Below are positions 40,751-48,934 of a DNA stretch of 64,000 nt, one piece after another (position 1 is the stretch's first letter; each line of letters begins with the position of its first letter). Origin of the DNA: Mycolicibacterium sp. (GTDB lineage: Bacteria > Actinomycetota > Actinomycetes > Mycobacteriales > Mycobacteriaceae); NCBI RefSeq assembly GCF_016462545.1, contig NZ_JAEMTA010000011.1:1-64000 (forward strand). The letters run 5' to 3'. The position numbers and the translations under genes are program-made. The notes beneath the pieces were generated by a model. That model had not been told where the DNA came from. It did no database searches and saw nothing but the letters and a program-made list of their open reading frames with translations.

Positions 40751-42796
40751 TCACAGACCACTGGGATATGTCTCGGGCGTCTGCCCCGGGGATTGAACGC
40801 TGTTCGGCTCCAGGGGTTTTAGCGCAGTGGTCACGTCTATGTGGATCATCGCGTCGTACTGGTCTGCGGGTCGGACGTGAAAGTAGTGGCTGTGACGTTC
40901 GGTCTCCGGCTGGTAGATGACGCCGATGGCGCGATGCAACCGCACGGCGGTCAGGGTCTCGGCGGCGTCGGTGAGATGGTCGGGATCCATCCGAATCAGG
41001 AACGGCGATGGACCGGCCTCGTGGAAGAGTTCTTCGACGCTTCCGGGTAGACCCGGCAGAACCGTCTTGAGCTCCGACGGTCCGCCCCATTCGCTAGCCG
41101 CAGTGACGGTTCCCCGATAGGTGCTGAACCCGATGAGACGACACCGGTCTCCGTGATGTTCGCGCACCAACTGACCGAGAGTGAGTTGGCCGTCAGCGCC
41201 CATCTCCGTGGCACGCGCGTCACCGACGTGTGAATTGTGCGCCCACACGACGATTCGGGTGCTCCCGGGCGCTCCTCGACGGTCGTCCAAGTGGGCCAGC
41301 AGGGCATCGAGAGTCTCGGCCATGTGGGTGTCGCGAAGATTCCACGAATCCACCCTTCCTCGGAACATGGAGCGGTAGTACGCCTCGGCGTCCCGCACTG
41401 CCGCGGCGTTCTGCGTGGCACAGAACAGCTCGTCCTCGGCCTGCCTACCGTCCCGGTCCAGAAGGGCGAGACGTTCGCGTTGAAGTTCGAGTAACTGTGC
41501 CACGACTTGGTTCTCGCACGATTCACCCGCGCCGAACGCGGCGGCATAGCCGTAGGCTTGACCGTCGTCGCCGGAGGCGTGATCGAAGCACGCGTAACGG
41601 TGACGCGCACGCGCCGCGGCGACGGGATCGACGGCGTCGAGGTACTCGACGACGGACCGCATCGACCGGTGCAGGCTGTAGAGGTCGAGACCGTAGAAGC
41701 CCGTCTCAGGCAAACCCTCGCCACGACCGAGCTCATTGTGTCGGCGCAGCCAGTCGACGAAGTCCCGGACCACGTCGTTGCGCCACATCCACGCCGGAAA
41801 TCGTTCAAACCCACTCAGCGCCTCAGCTGCGGTGGTGTCGTCACTGACCCCGTGGACGAAGCGGTTGACGCGGTACGCATCCGGCCAGTCGGCCTCGGCG
41901 GCGACCGCGGTGAAGCCCTCGTGCTCGATCAACCACCGGGTGATGTCGGCGCGGGCGCGGTAGAACTCGTGCGTGCCGTGCGAGCTTTCGCCGATCATCA
42001 CCACGCGGGCATTGCCGATGAGCGCAGCCAGCACCTCGGGGGCGGGTACTCCGCCGGGAGCGGATACGGCACTTTGCCGCACTGCATCAGCCGACCGATG
42101 TCGTTGGGGCACCGGCCGTGTCGCCGGCGCGGTCGGCGTGCGCAGCAGCGAGCGCACTTCGTCGTCTTCTACTTGGGTGAAGTCCCAGTACGAGGTGCCG
42201 ACCGCCGTGAACGGTGTGGGCATCGACGCACAGACGACATCGTCGACCAGGCCGGCGAATTCGCGACACGTCGACTCGGGGGCGGCGGGTACGGCTATCA
42301 CCACGTGCGCCGGCTCCTGATCTTGAATGGCGAGGACGGCGGCCATCATGCTGGATCCGGTAGCGAGCCCGTCGTCCACCAGGATCACCGTCTTACCACC
42401 CAACTGAAGTGGTGGTCGGTCTCCGCGATAGGCGGCTTCGCGCCGGATCAACTCGCGGCCCTGGCGTTGAAATACCTCGCGAAGTTGGGCAGCTTCGAGT
42501 CCAAGCCCACGAACGACGTCATCGTTGAGTACTGTGCGACCCCCGCTCGCGATCGCGCCCATGGCGAACTCCTCGCGGCCGGGCACGCCGAGCTTGCGCA
42601 CGATGAAGCAGTCCAGTGGCGCGCCTAGAGCGCACGCAACCTCGAAGGCCACCGGCACTCCGCCCCGAGCCAGCCCCAATACGATCACGTCGTCCCGGCC
42701 CTCATACGCGCTCAACAGATCGCCGAGGACCCGCCCGGCTTCGCGCCGACTGCGGAACACCGCGGCACCGGCATCGTGGACTGGGTGGGTGCTCAT
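40751..42796 (-). CDS. phosphoribosyltransferase-erythromycin esterase fusion (Rv2030c-like)
   Basis: Two-domain protein of 681 residues, the same length I recall for the DosR-regulated M. tuberculosis protein Rv2030c. Residues about 10-215 form a phosphoribosyltransferase-type domain ([19 protein letters not shown]-loop [17 protein letters not shown]). Residues about 250-670 resemble erythromycin esterase ([60 protein letters not shown]). The esterase part keeps the conserved Glu/His of the superfamily. Substrates are unknown. It lies 27 bases downstream of the DUF1876 gene on the same strand, so both should be driven by the DosR box at 43187-43206. Cytoplasmic. Confidence 0.88.
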   Translation of the reverse strand: MSTHPVHDAGAAVFRSRREAGRVLGDLLSAYEGRDDVIVLGLARGGVPVAFEVACALGAPLDCFIVRKLGVPGREEFAMGAIASGGRTVLNDDVVRGLGLEAAQLREVFQRQGRELIRREAAYRGDRPPLQLGGKTVILVDDGLATGSSMMAAVLAIQDQEPAHVVIAVPAAPESTCREFAGLVDDVVCASMPTPFTAVGTSYWDFTQVEDDEVRSLLRTPTAPATRPVPQRHRSADAVRQSAVSAPGGVPAPEVLAALIGNARVVMIGESSHGTHEFYRARADITRWLIEHEGFTAVAAEADWPDAYRVNRFVHGVSDDTTAAEALSGFERFPAWMWRNDVVRDFVDWLRRHNELGRGEGLPETGFYGLDLYSLHRSMRSVVEYLDAVDPVAAARARHRYACFDHASGDDGQAYGYAAAFGAGESCENQVVAQLLELQRERLALLDRDGRQAEDELFCATQNAAAVRDAEAYYRSMFRGRVDSWNLRDTHMAETLDALLAHLDDRRGAPGSTRIVVWAHNSHVGDARATEMGADGQLTLGQLVREHHGDRCRLIGFSTYRGTVTAASEWGGPSELKTVLPGLPGSVEELFHEAGPSPFLIRMDPDHLTDAAETLTAVRLHRAIGVIYQPETERHSHYFHVRPADQYDAMIHIDVTTALKPLEPNSVQSPGQTPETYPSGL

Positions 42797-42823
42797 CGCT
42801 GCTCCTGGCGTCGGCGTGGTCGG

Positions 42824-43099
42824 TCAGACAGAACGTGGGCCCGACAGGGCTTCGATGTCGCGTGCCGCCTCGGTGAAGAGCTGCCGAACCAAGTGGGACA
42901 GGGCACGGGCCAGAGCCAATTTCTGACCGATCGAAAACTGCACTTCCCGTCCGGAGTCAAGCCGCGAGAGACCTCGCCCGACGAGGTTGGTCGCGTGCCA
43001 ATCGAGTCTTACGATTGCGCGGCTGTGCTGATCATATTCGTCGAGATCTATTGTCAACGTTGGCATTTCGACGCATACCGTGGACGCCTTGGTGTTCAT
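42824..43099 (-). CDS. DUF1876 protein (Rv1738/Rv2632c-like)
   Basis: Small protein of 91 residues with the DUF1876 pattern (TLTIDLDEYDQHSRAIVRLDW, LVGRGLSRLD, IGQKLALARALSHLVRQLFTEAARDIEAL). Rv1738 of this family is strongly induced by DosR in hypoxia, and its structure resembles ribosome hibernation factors, so a role in ribosome silencing is possible (family knowledge, not shown here). GAGGAAG precedes the ATG. First gene of a leftward pair with the Rv2030c-like gene. Confidence 0.85.
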   Translation of the reverse strand: MNTKASTVCVEMPTLTIDLDEYDQHSRAIVRLDWHATNLVGRGLSRLDSGREVQFSIGQKLALARALSHLVRQLFTEAARDIEALSGPRSV

Positions 43100-43186
43100 G
43101 ATCTTCCTCGGCCCTAGTTGGAGTGCGTGTGCACGGAACTTTGGTTCACCGGCCTCTCGATCCGATCAGTCGCAACGGCCACCGGG

Positions 43187-43206
43187 ATAGGGACATAAGT
43201 CCCCAT
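43187..43206. promoter_or_regulatory. DosR box, strong, between divergent genes
   Basis: GGGACATAAGTCCC (43190-43203) matches the DosR core GGGACTWWAGTCCC at 12 of 14 positions with full symmetry of the arms. It lies 88 bases from the DUF1876 start and 134 bases from the rightward gene at 43341, and probably serves both. Confidence 0.8.
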
Positions 43207-43340
43207 GCCACGAGGTCGTTGGTCGCGGCTGCCGGGTGCTCGGCGCCGAGAGCACTTCGGCCCTAGGCGCCAGGGCGGTTCGCGTTCTAGCGTGGTACTC
43301 GACCTACGGGCGCAACATGCCACACTTCGGGAGGATCGCC

Positions 43341-43643
43341 ATGGTGATGCAGCTGCAGGCGATCGAGGACGAACCATCGAGCGTGGCCGGGCTGTCCCTC
43401 GCCGGTCCGCAGGATCGACCTGCGACGAGATTGCAGAGCGACGAACTGGCCGGAATCGTTGCGGCCGTCTGCGCCAAGTTCCCCGATGCACCGCGGGACG
43501 TCGTGGCGATGGTGGTCGCGGAGTCCTTCCGACATCTGAAGATGAGCGCCACCGTCACTACGCACCTGATTCCCCTCACCCTCAATCGCAGCACCCGATT
43601 GATGCACGAATCGACCGGGACCGCTCCGATCCGTACGGGTTGA
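43341..43643 (+). CDS. three-helix bundle dimerization domain protein
   Basis: Predicted 100-residue cytoplasmic protein. The segment ELAGIVAAVCAKFPDAPRDVVAMVVAESFRHL matches small mycobacterial proteins with a three-helix bundle dimerization domain. The function is unknown. GGGAGG stands 6 bases before the ATG at 43341; an ATG at 43317 in frame is also possible. TAGCGT (43289-43294) may be the -10, downstream of the DosR box, so it is likely part of the dormancy regulon. Confidence 0.65.
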   Translation: MVMQLQAIEDEPSSVAGLSLAGPQDRPATRLQSDELAGIVAAVCAKFPDAPRDVVAMVVAESFRHLKMSATVTTHLIPLTLNRSTRLMHESTGTAPIRTG

Positions 43644-43669
43644 GCACTTCCCGAGCGGGCAGTCGGACG

Positions 43670-43689
43670 CCTGTGACTTTCGGCCCTTC
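43670..43689 (+). promoter_or_regulatory. DosR-box-like site (distal)
   Basis: GTGACTTTCGGCCC (43673-43686) matches the DosR core at 11 of 14 positions. It lies about 220 bases before the PNPOx-like gene and shares GTGACTTT with the proximal site at 43851-43870. Confidence 0.4.
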
Positions 43690-43850
43690 TCGGCGAATGC
43701 CGCCCCATGCTGAGATCGCTTCAGCGCAATGCGTCGGATCTCGATGGAATCGACTGCAACACGCCGACCAGGCGGTCCCGGAGTTCTCCCCCTAGCGACT
43801 CCGGGGCCGTCGTTGGTCCGAGACTCTCCGCAGGCCGTTGGTAGTGCCAA

Positions 43851-43896
43851 CAAGTGACTTTGGGCCTCAGTACGTCGGGGTCCACCCCGATAGCGT
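43851..43896 (+). promoter_or_regulatory. DosR-box-like site with leaderless -10
   Basis: GTGACTTTGGGCCT (43854-43867) matches the DosR core at about 10 of 14 positions. TAGCGT (43891-43896) follows, seven bases before the ATG at 43904. The box centre is about 43 bases upstream of the predicted start, the usual distance for activation by DosR. An adjacent GTTGG-TAGTG-CCAAC repeat lies at 43837-43851. Confidence 0.55.
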
Positions 43897-43903
43897 GCTA
43901 GCC

Positions 43904-44338
43904 ATGTCCGATGTGCTTCAACCGATTTCCATTCTGTCAGTGACCCAATGCTGGGATCTGTTGTCCAGCGTGCCCCTGGGGCGGTTGGTCACCAGCGTCG
44001 ACGGCCACGCGGCGATCTTTCCGGTCAACTTCGCCGTCCAGCACCGCACGATCCTGTTCCGCACCGCCGAGGGGACGAAGCTGGTCAGCGCCGCCATCAA
44101 CCACGAGGTGCTCTTCGAAGCCGATGGCCACGACGCCGCCGAAGGATGGAGCGTGATCGTCAAGGGATCCGCCCGAGTGCTCCACGACGACGAGGACCTC
44201 GACGAGGCGGAGCGAGCCGAGTTGCGGTCCTGGACCGCCTCGACGAAACAGCACTTCGTCCGGATTCTTCCACTGAACGTCACGGGCCGTCGCTTTCAGT
44301 TCGGCGCCACGCTCGACGACGCGCGAGCCGCGAGTTAA
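43904..44338 (+). CDS. PNPOx-like flavin/heme-binding fold protein (copy 1)
   Basis: Split-barrel protein of 144 residues of the pyridoxamine 5'-phosphate oxidase-like family. The N-terminal LSVTQCWDLLSSVPLGRLVTSVDGHAAIFPVNF is diagnostic of DosR-regulated proteins such as Rv0080 and Rv3129. The barrel continues with RTILFRTAEGTKLVSAA and GWSVIVKGSARVL. Such proteins may bind FMN, F420 or heme; the ligand is not known here. The start at 43904 is supported by a leaderless -10 and DosR-like box. A paralogue lies at 50951-51388. Confidence 0.85.
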   Translation: MSDVLQPISILSVTQCWDLLSSVPLGRLVTSVDGHAAIFPVNFAVQHRTILFRTAEGTKLVSAAINHEVLFEADGHDAAEGWSVIVKGSARVLHDDEDLDEAERAELRSWTASTKQHFVRILPLNVTGRRFQFGATLDDARAAS

Positions 44339-44385
44339 CATTCGAAAGAGGTTGTGCTGCTTGCTTCTAACAACGAGCGACCAGC

Positions 44386-45246
44386 GTGTACCTTCTTAGC
44401 CGGGTGGTGGGCAGCGACGTGCGCGGCGCCGACGGCGGCGTCATCGGGCGGCTCGCCGATCTGACCGTCCGACTCGGCGGGGACGCCGGCCCACTGTCGG
44501 TACGGCGTCTGCGCGTGACGCGCCGGCGTGCCCCCGATCTGTTGGTGCCCTGGGCCGTGATCGGCAGCTTCCGCCCGCGCGAGGTCAGGTTGGCTCCTGA
44601 TGCCGTGGACGTCATGGCCTACGCGGTCACGTCGCTCACCGACGCCTTGATCGACGACGAGATCCTGCTCGGTCGAGACGTTCTCGACACTCAGATCGTC
44701 GATGTCGCTGGCCAGCGACTGGCTCGGGTCGGGGACGTGGTCCTGGCCCGGGCATCGGGTGGACGGATCGATCTGGTCGGCGTCGAAGTCGGCTTCGGTG
44801 GGGTGCTGCGCAGGCTCGGCCTTCGCAAGCAGGCCGCTCGCGCGGGGGAGGACGCCGTGGCGTGGACCGACCTGCACCTGACTTCTGAACGCGGCCACGA
44901 CGTACAACTCGCCTCACCACGTTCGGCGGTGCACCACCTCGATGCTCGCGGGCTCGCATCGCTGATCGGTCGGCTCGGCACTGATTCCGCCACAGAGGTT
45001 CTCGTCGCCAGGACGCCTGATCTTGCCGCGGAGGCGGTGCGCTCGCTCGACCCCGTCGTGGCCGAGCGGCTTCTCAGGTCGATGCCCGAGTCCGATGCCG
45101 CCGAGATCGTGGCCGCCATGCCCCCCGAACACGCTGCCAGCTGGCGCGCTCGCCTTGGCCGGGCTCCGGCTCTTCTCGCCCGCCGTCTGGTGCGCATCCG
45201 GGTGTCGCCCCACCGTCGGCGGTCTCAGGATCGACGGGCTTCGTGA
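44386..45246 (+). CDS. PRC-barrel plus MgtE N-domain-like protein
   Basis: Predicted cytoplasmic protein of 286 residues with three parts: two PRC-barrel-like modules (about 1-75, LLSRVVGSDVRGADGGVIGRLADL; about 90-160, RDVLDTQIVDVAGQRLARVGDVVL) and an MgtE intracellular-N-like superhelix (about 185-265, LIGRLGTDSATEVLVARTPDLAAEAVRSLDPVVAERLLRSM). The MgtE N-domain senses cytosolic magnesium in Mg channels. It ends by overlapping (GTGA) an NRAMP-type transporter, which suggests that it gates or regulates that transporter in response to divalent cation. GTG at 44386; no strong ribosome site. Confidence 0.8.
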   Translation: MYLLSRVVGSDVRGADGGVIGRLADLTVRLGGDAGPLSVRRLRVTRRRAPDLLVPWAVIGSFRPREVRLAPDAVDVMAYAVTSLTDALIDDEILLGRDVLDTQIVDVAGQRLARVGDVVLARASGGRIDLVGVEVGFGGVLRRLGLRKQAARAGEDAVAWTDLHLTSERGHDVQLASPRSAVHHLDARGLASLIGRLGTDSATEVLVARTPDLAAEAVRSLDPVVAERLLRSMPESDAAEIVAAMPPEHAASWRARLGRAPALLARRLVRIRVSPHRRRSQDRRAS

Positions 45247-46478
45247 CGCGGTTGCGTCGAGGACGGCTCTCGGCGGGGGCCTTGCTCGCCGTCATCGGGC
45301 CCGGTCTGCTCGCGGGCCTCTCGGACGACGATCCTGCCGGTATCACGACGTACTCCGTGCTCGGTTCGAATCACGGCTACCAATTGCTGTGGGTTCTCCT
45401 GCTTTCGACGTTGGCCCTCATCCTGTTCCACGGACTCGCCGCACGCATGGGCGTGGTCACTGGACAGGGTCTGATCGGTTTGGTGCGACAGCGCTACGGC
45501 GTGCGGTGGGGCGGTGGTGCGCTGATCGCATTGGTCGTCGCCAACGTCGGTACGACGTGTGCTGAATTCGCCGGAATCGCAGCGGGTTTCGAACTGTTTG
45601 GCATCAGTCGCCTGATCAGCGTCCCGGCCTCCGCCGTGACGGTCTCGCTGCTGGTTCTCCGCGGGAGCTTTCGGCGCGTGGAGCACTTCCTGCTCCTGCT
45701 GTCGACGATCTTCCTGGCCTACCTGGCCTCCGGTGTGCTGGCTCGCCCCGACTGGGGGGCCGCGGGCCGCGGACTGCTGATTCCGACGATGCCCATGAAC
45801 GGCGAGGCCATCGCGATCATCACCGCCACGGTGGGCACCACTCTCGCGCCGTGGGGGCTGTCGTTCATCCAGTCCTACGCGGTCGACAAGAAGCTGCGCA
45901 CCGAGGATCTCGCGTTCGTACGGATCGACGTGGTCACCGGCGCCGTGCTCACCGGCGTAATCGGGTTCTTCGTGGTGGTGGCGTGCGCGGCGACACTGCA
46001 CCGCGATGGACGTGAGATCCACGACGCGGCCGACGCCGCCGTCGCCTTGGCACCGCTCGCCGGCGCAGCCGCGTCGCAGTTGTTCGCAGTCGGACTGATC
46101 GGAGCGGCGTTCCTGGCCGCTTCGATACTGCCCCTGTCGACGGCGTACTCGGTGTGCGAATACGTGGGTATCGAGGCGGCAATCGACGACACGTTCCGCG
46201 ACGCGAGGACGTTCTACCTGACCTTTGGCACCGTCACGTTCCTGGGCGCGTCGAGCGTGCTCATCCCCAGCGTCCCGCTGGTGACGATCCTGGTGGCCAC
46301 CCAGGTGGTCAACGCGGTGCTCCTGGTGCCTCTGCTGTTCGCGATGATCGGCATCGGGCGAGATCGTGATCTCATGGGCCGCTTCACCATTGGGCACGTG
46401 GGAACCTTGGCCTACGGGCTGACGACCGCCCTGGTGGTGCTGTGCGTGCTCGCCCTGGCAGTCGTCTCACTCGCCTGA
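45243..46478 (+). CDS. NRAMP-related divalent cation transporter
   Basis: Membrane transporter of 411 residues with 10-11 helices of the NRAMP (LeuT-like) fold. The metal-site motif in helix 1 is DDDPAGITTYSVLG instead of the canonical DPGN, and helix 6 reads GTTLAPWGLSF where Mn/Fe NRAMPs have a conserved Met (MPHN). These losses resemble the NRAMP-related magnesium transporters, so Mg2+ rather than Mn2+/Fe2+ is likely. GTG at 45243 overlaps the upstream PRC-barrel/MgtE-N gene. Its last 67 bases overlap, tail to tail, the P-type ATPase gene. Confidence 0.8.
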   Translation: MTRLRRGRLSAGALLAVIGPGLLAGLSDDDPAGITTYSVLGSNHGYQLLWVLLLSTLALILFHGLAARMGVVTGQGLIGLVRQRYGVRWGGGALIALVVANVGTTCAEFAGIAAGFELFGISRLISVPASAVTVSLLVLRGSFRRVEHFLLLLSTIFLAYLASGVLARPDWGAAGRGLLIPTMPMNGEAIAIITATVGTTLAPWGLSFIQSYAVDKKLRTEDLAFVRIDVVTGAVLTGVIGFFVVVACAATLHRDGREIHDAADAAVALAPLAGAAASQLFAVGLIGAAFLAASILPLSTAYSVCEYVGIEAAIDDTFRDARTFYLTFGTVTFLGASSVLIPSVPLVTILVATQVVNAVLLVPLLFAMIGIGRDRDLMGRFTIGHVGTLAYGLTTALVVLCVLALAVVSLA

Positions 46479-48832
46479 CCATCGGCCGGGCCATCGGCGG
46501 GGGACGGGGCGAGGACGAAGAAGCTCTCCTCCTCTTGCGCGAAGTGCAGCGTAAGGAGGGCATCGAGGCCGTAGAGGCAGGCAAGTAGATCGTCTCGCTG
46601 GTCGGCGCTGGAGACGTCGCCGGCGCCGGTGATCTCCAGATGTGTGTGAAGCCGTCGGGCCAGTCGCACTATCTCGCCGTGCATGCGGCTCATCGTCGTC
46701 GTGGCCGAGGCGCTCCCGAGCGGCTGCGCGAGCGCGGGGTACAGCTCGTGGTCTTCGGCGGCTTCGTGCGGCAGCAGGGTCTTCTGAAGAAAGTCGTCGG
46801 CGCGTGTCAGGAGGGTGCGCACCTGGATCGGATCGCCCGCGGTGACGGCGCGGGCGGTCTCGCCGAAGACGGACAGTTCGTCGCGCATCCGGACGTGGTC
46901 TTCGGCGAACCGGTGGATCAACAGTTCGGTGTGGTCCGACAGCGCGGGTGTGCCGACGTCTCCGCCACGCAGTGCGCGCAACGCGTTGACGATGACGGCG
47001 ACGTCGATCACCTCCTGCAGTAGTGCTCCGGCAGCCGGCGGCACCAATCCGACTGCGGCAAGGGCCATCGCGATCACGGACAGGCCCATTCCCACCACTG
47101 CACTCTGGACGGCGATGCGGCGAGCTCGACGGGCGATTCCGATCGCGTCGGCGAGCCGGTCGAGACGATCGGTGGTCAACACCACGTCGGCTGCTTCGGA
47201 GCTGGCCGTCGACCCGCGGGCACCCATCGCTACGCCGACGTTGGCCGCTGCCAGTGCAGGTGCGTCGTTCACCCCATCGCCCACCATGACGGTCACCGCG
47301 TCGCGGCTTTCCGCCTGCACCCGGGCGACCTTGTCCGCGGGACTCTGATGAGCGTGGACGGCATCGAGCCCGAGGACCGCGGCGACGTCCTCCGCCGGGG
47401 CGAGCCTGTCGCCACTGAGCATGACCAGCCGGTTCAGGCCTGCGAGCCGCAGGCGGTGCAAAGTATGTGGCGCATCGGGCCGGACGGGATCGATCAGGAG
47501 TATCGCTCCGGCGATATCGGATCCCACGCTTACCCAGACGATGACGGCGCCGTCCAACGACGCCTTGGTCACGACGGCACGGGCCCACCGCGGAGCATCG
47601 ACCGGCAGTGAGAGCATGCCGACGGCGACGCGTTGTCCATCCACGGTCGCGACCACGCCTGCACCGGGCTGTTCGACCACGTCGGTCGGCATGCTGATGC
47701 GGAGGTCGCGATGTTGCGCCGCCTCGACGATGGCTCGTGCCAGAACATGTGCGGACACTTGGTCGGCCGATGCGGCCAGCCGCAGGACCTCGTGCCGGTC
47801 GCGCCCCGGAGCGGCTACGACGTCGGTGCCATGGGGCTGACCCGTCGTGAGCGTTCCGGTCTTGTCCATCACCAGAGTGGTTGCGACGCCTAGGGTTTCC
47901 AGAGCGCCGCCGTCGCGGACGATCACGCCCAGCCGCGAGGCTCGGGATAGGCCGGACACGATGGCGACCGGTGCGGCCAGCAGGAGCGGACACGGCGTGG
48001 CCACCACCAGCACCGCCACGGCCCGCTCCGCCGATCCGCTCCAGACCCACGCGCCTCCTGCCATCGCCAGGGCGAATGGGACGAACCACGCAGCGACGCG
48101 ATCGGCGAGGCGCACTACCGGAGCGCTGGCGGCGGTGGCCTTCCGTGCGAGTCTCACGATGCCCGCATAGGTACTGTCGGCACTGGTGGCGGTGGCGCGA
48201 ATGTCGACCGTGCCGCCGGCGTTGACGACACCGCTACGGACCATCTCGGCGCCGTGCCGCTTGACGGGGACCGACTCGCCCGTCAGAGCGGACTCGTCGA
48301 ATAGTGCGCTGCCCGAGGTGATTCGACCGTCTACCGGCACCACCTCGCCCGCGCCGATCACCACGAGATCATCGACCGCGACGGCATCGGCGGGCACCAC
48401 CTCCAGACCATCCGCTGTGCGACGCCGGGCATTGCTCGGGGCGTGCGCGAGCAGGCTGCGCAAGTCCTTCGTCGCACGCCGTTCGGCGGCGGCGTCCAGT
48501 GTCTGTCCGGTTGCCAACATGACACCGACGAGGGCTCCCGCCAGATACTCACCCACTGCGAGCGCGCCGAGGAGTGACAGAACCGCGATGACGTCGACAC
48601 CGACGTGCCCGTGACGCAGGCCGGCCAACGCCCACCAGACCGCAGGGACGACGGCCACCACAGTGGCTGCGCCCCATAGCCAGTCGGCGAGTTGTGGATC
48701 TCCCCACAGCCAGGCTGCGCCGCCCGCGAGCAACGCCACGACGGTGGTGGCCAAGAGCGTGGGTCGGATTGCCCGAGCCAGGCGCTGCGCAGGAGTCGCG
48801 TGGGCGACGGCCTGATCGGTTGCGTGGGGCAT
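46412..48832 (-). CDS. P1B-5-type metal-transporting ATPase with C-terminal hemerythrin domain
   Basis: Membrane ATPase of 806 residues. There is no N-terminal CxxC metal domain. The ATPase carries the actuator TGES (ALTGESVP), a TPC metal-site motif in the helix before the catalytic domain (VVATPCPLLLAAP), phosphorylation site DKTGTLTT, and GDGVNDAPALAAA. The C-terminal region (about 640-785) is hemerythrin-like: HTELLIHRFAEDHVRMRDEL, LLPHEAAEDHELYPAL, MHGEIVRLARRLHTHLE, and LLTLHFAQEEESFF supply His/Glu residues of a di-iron site. TPC plus hemerythrin is the mark of the P1B-5 class (Nia, Ni2+/Fe2+ export). ATG at 48832. It faces the NRAMP-type gene with a 67-base overlap of coding tails. 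A weak DosR-like site lies upstream. Confidence 0.88.
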   Translation of the reverse strand: MPHATDQAVAHATPAQRLARAIRPTLLATTVVALLAGGAAWLWGDPQLADWLWGAATVVAVVPAVWWALAGLRHGHVGVDVIAVLSLLGALAVGEYLAGALVGVMLATGQTLDAAAERRATKDLRSLLAHAPSNARRRTADGLEVVPADAVAVDDLVVIGAGEVVPVDGRITSGSALFDESALTGESVPVKRHGAEMVRSGVVNAGGTVDIRATATSADSTYAGIVRLARKATAASAPVVRLADRVAAWFVPFALAMAGGAWVWSGSAERAVAVLVVATPCPLLLAAPVAIVSGLSRASRLGVIVRDGGALETLGVATTLVMDKTGTLTTGQPHGTDVVAAPGRDRHEVLRLAASADQVSAHVLARAIVEAAQHRDLRISMPTDVVEQPGAGVVATVDGQRVAVGMLSLPVDAPRWARAVVTKASLDGAVIVWVSVGSDIAGAILLIDPVRPDAPHTLHRLRLAGLNRLVMLSGDRLAPAEDVAAVLGLDAVHAHQSPADKVARVQAESRDAVTVMVGDGVNDAPALAAANVGVAMGARGSTASSEAADVVLTTDRLDRLADAIGIARRARRIAVQSAVVGMGLSVIAMALAAVGLVPPAAGALLQEVIDVAVIVNALRALRGGDVGTPALSDHTELLIHRFAEDHVRMRDELSVFGETARAVTAGDPIQVRTLLTRADDFLQKTLLPHEAAEDHELYPALAQPLGSASATTTMSRMHGEIVRLARRLHTHLEITGAGDVSSADQRDDLLACLYGLDALLTLHFAQEEESFFVLAPSPADGPADGQASETTARASTHSTTRAVVSP

Positions 48833-48864
48833 GCCAGTATCGTCGCGTCGATCACGCCATCGCG

Positions 48865-48884
48865 ACAGGGCCGGTAGTCCTCGC
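48865..48884 (-). promoter_or_regulatory. DosR-box-like site (weak)
   Basis: GGGCCGGTAGTCCT (48868-48881) matches the DosR core at 10 of 14 positions, upstream of the ATPase start at 48832. Confidence 0.35.
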
Positions 48885-48934
48885 TCGTGGTGGCCGAGGG
48901 CCTCGAACCTGCGGCCCCGCCGTAACCGAACTGG

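Noticed and set aside
47100..48200. Classifying the P-type ATPase as a CPx copper exporter
   Set aside because: Aligning ATPCPLLLAAP with the CopA motif puts Thr-Pro-Cys at the metal site, not Cys-Pro-Cys, and the hemerythrin tail fits P1B-5.
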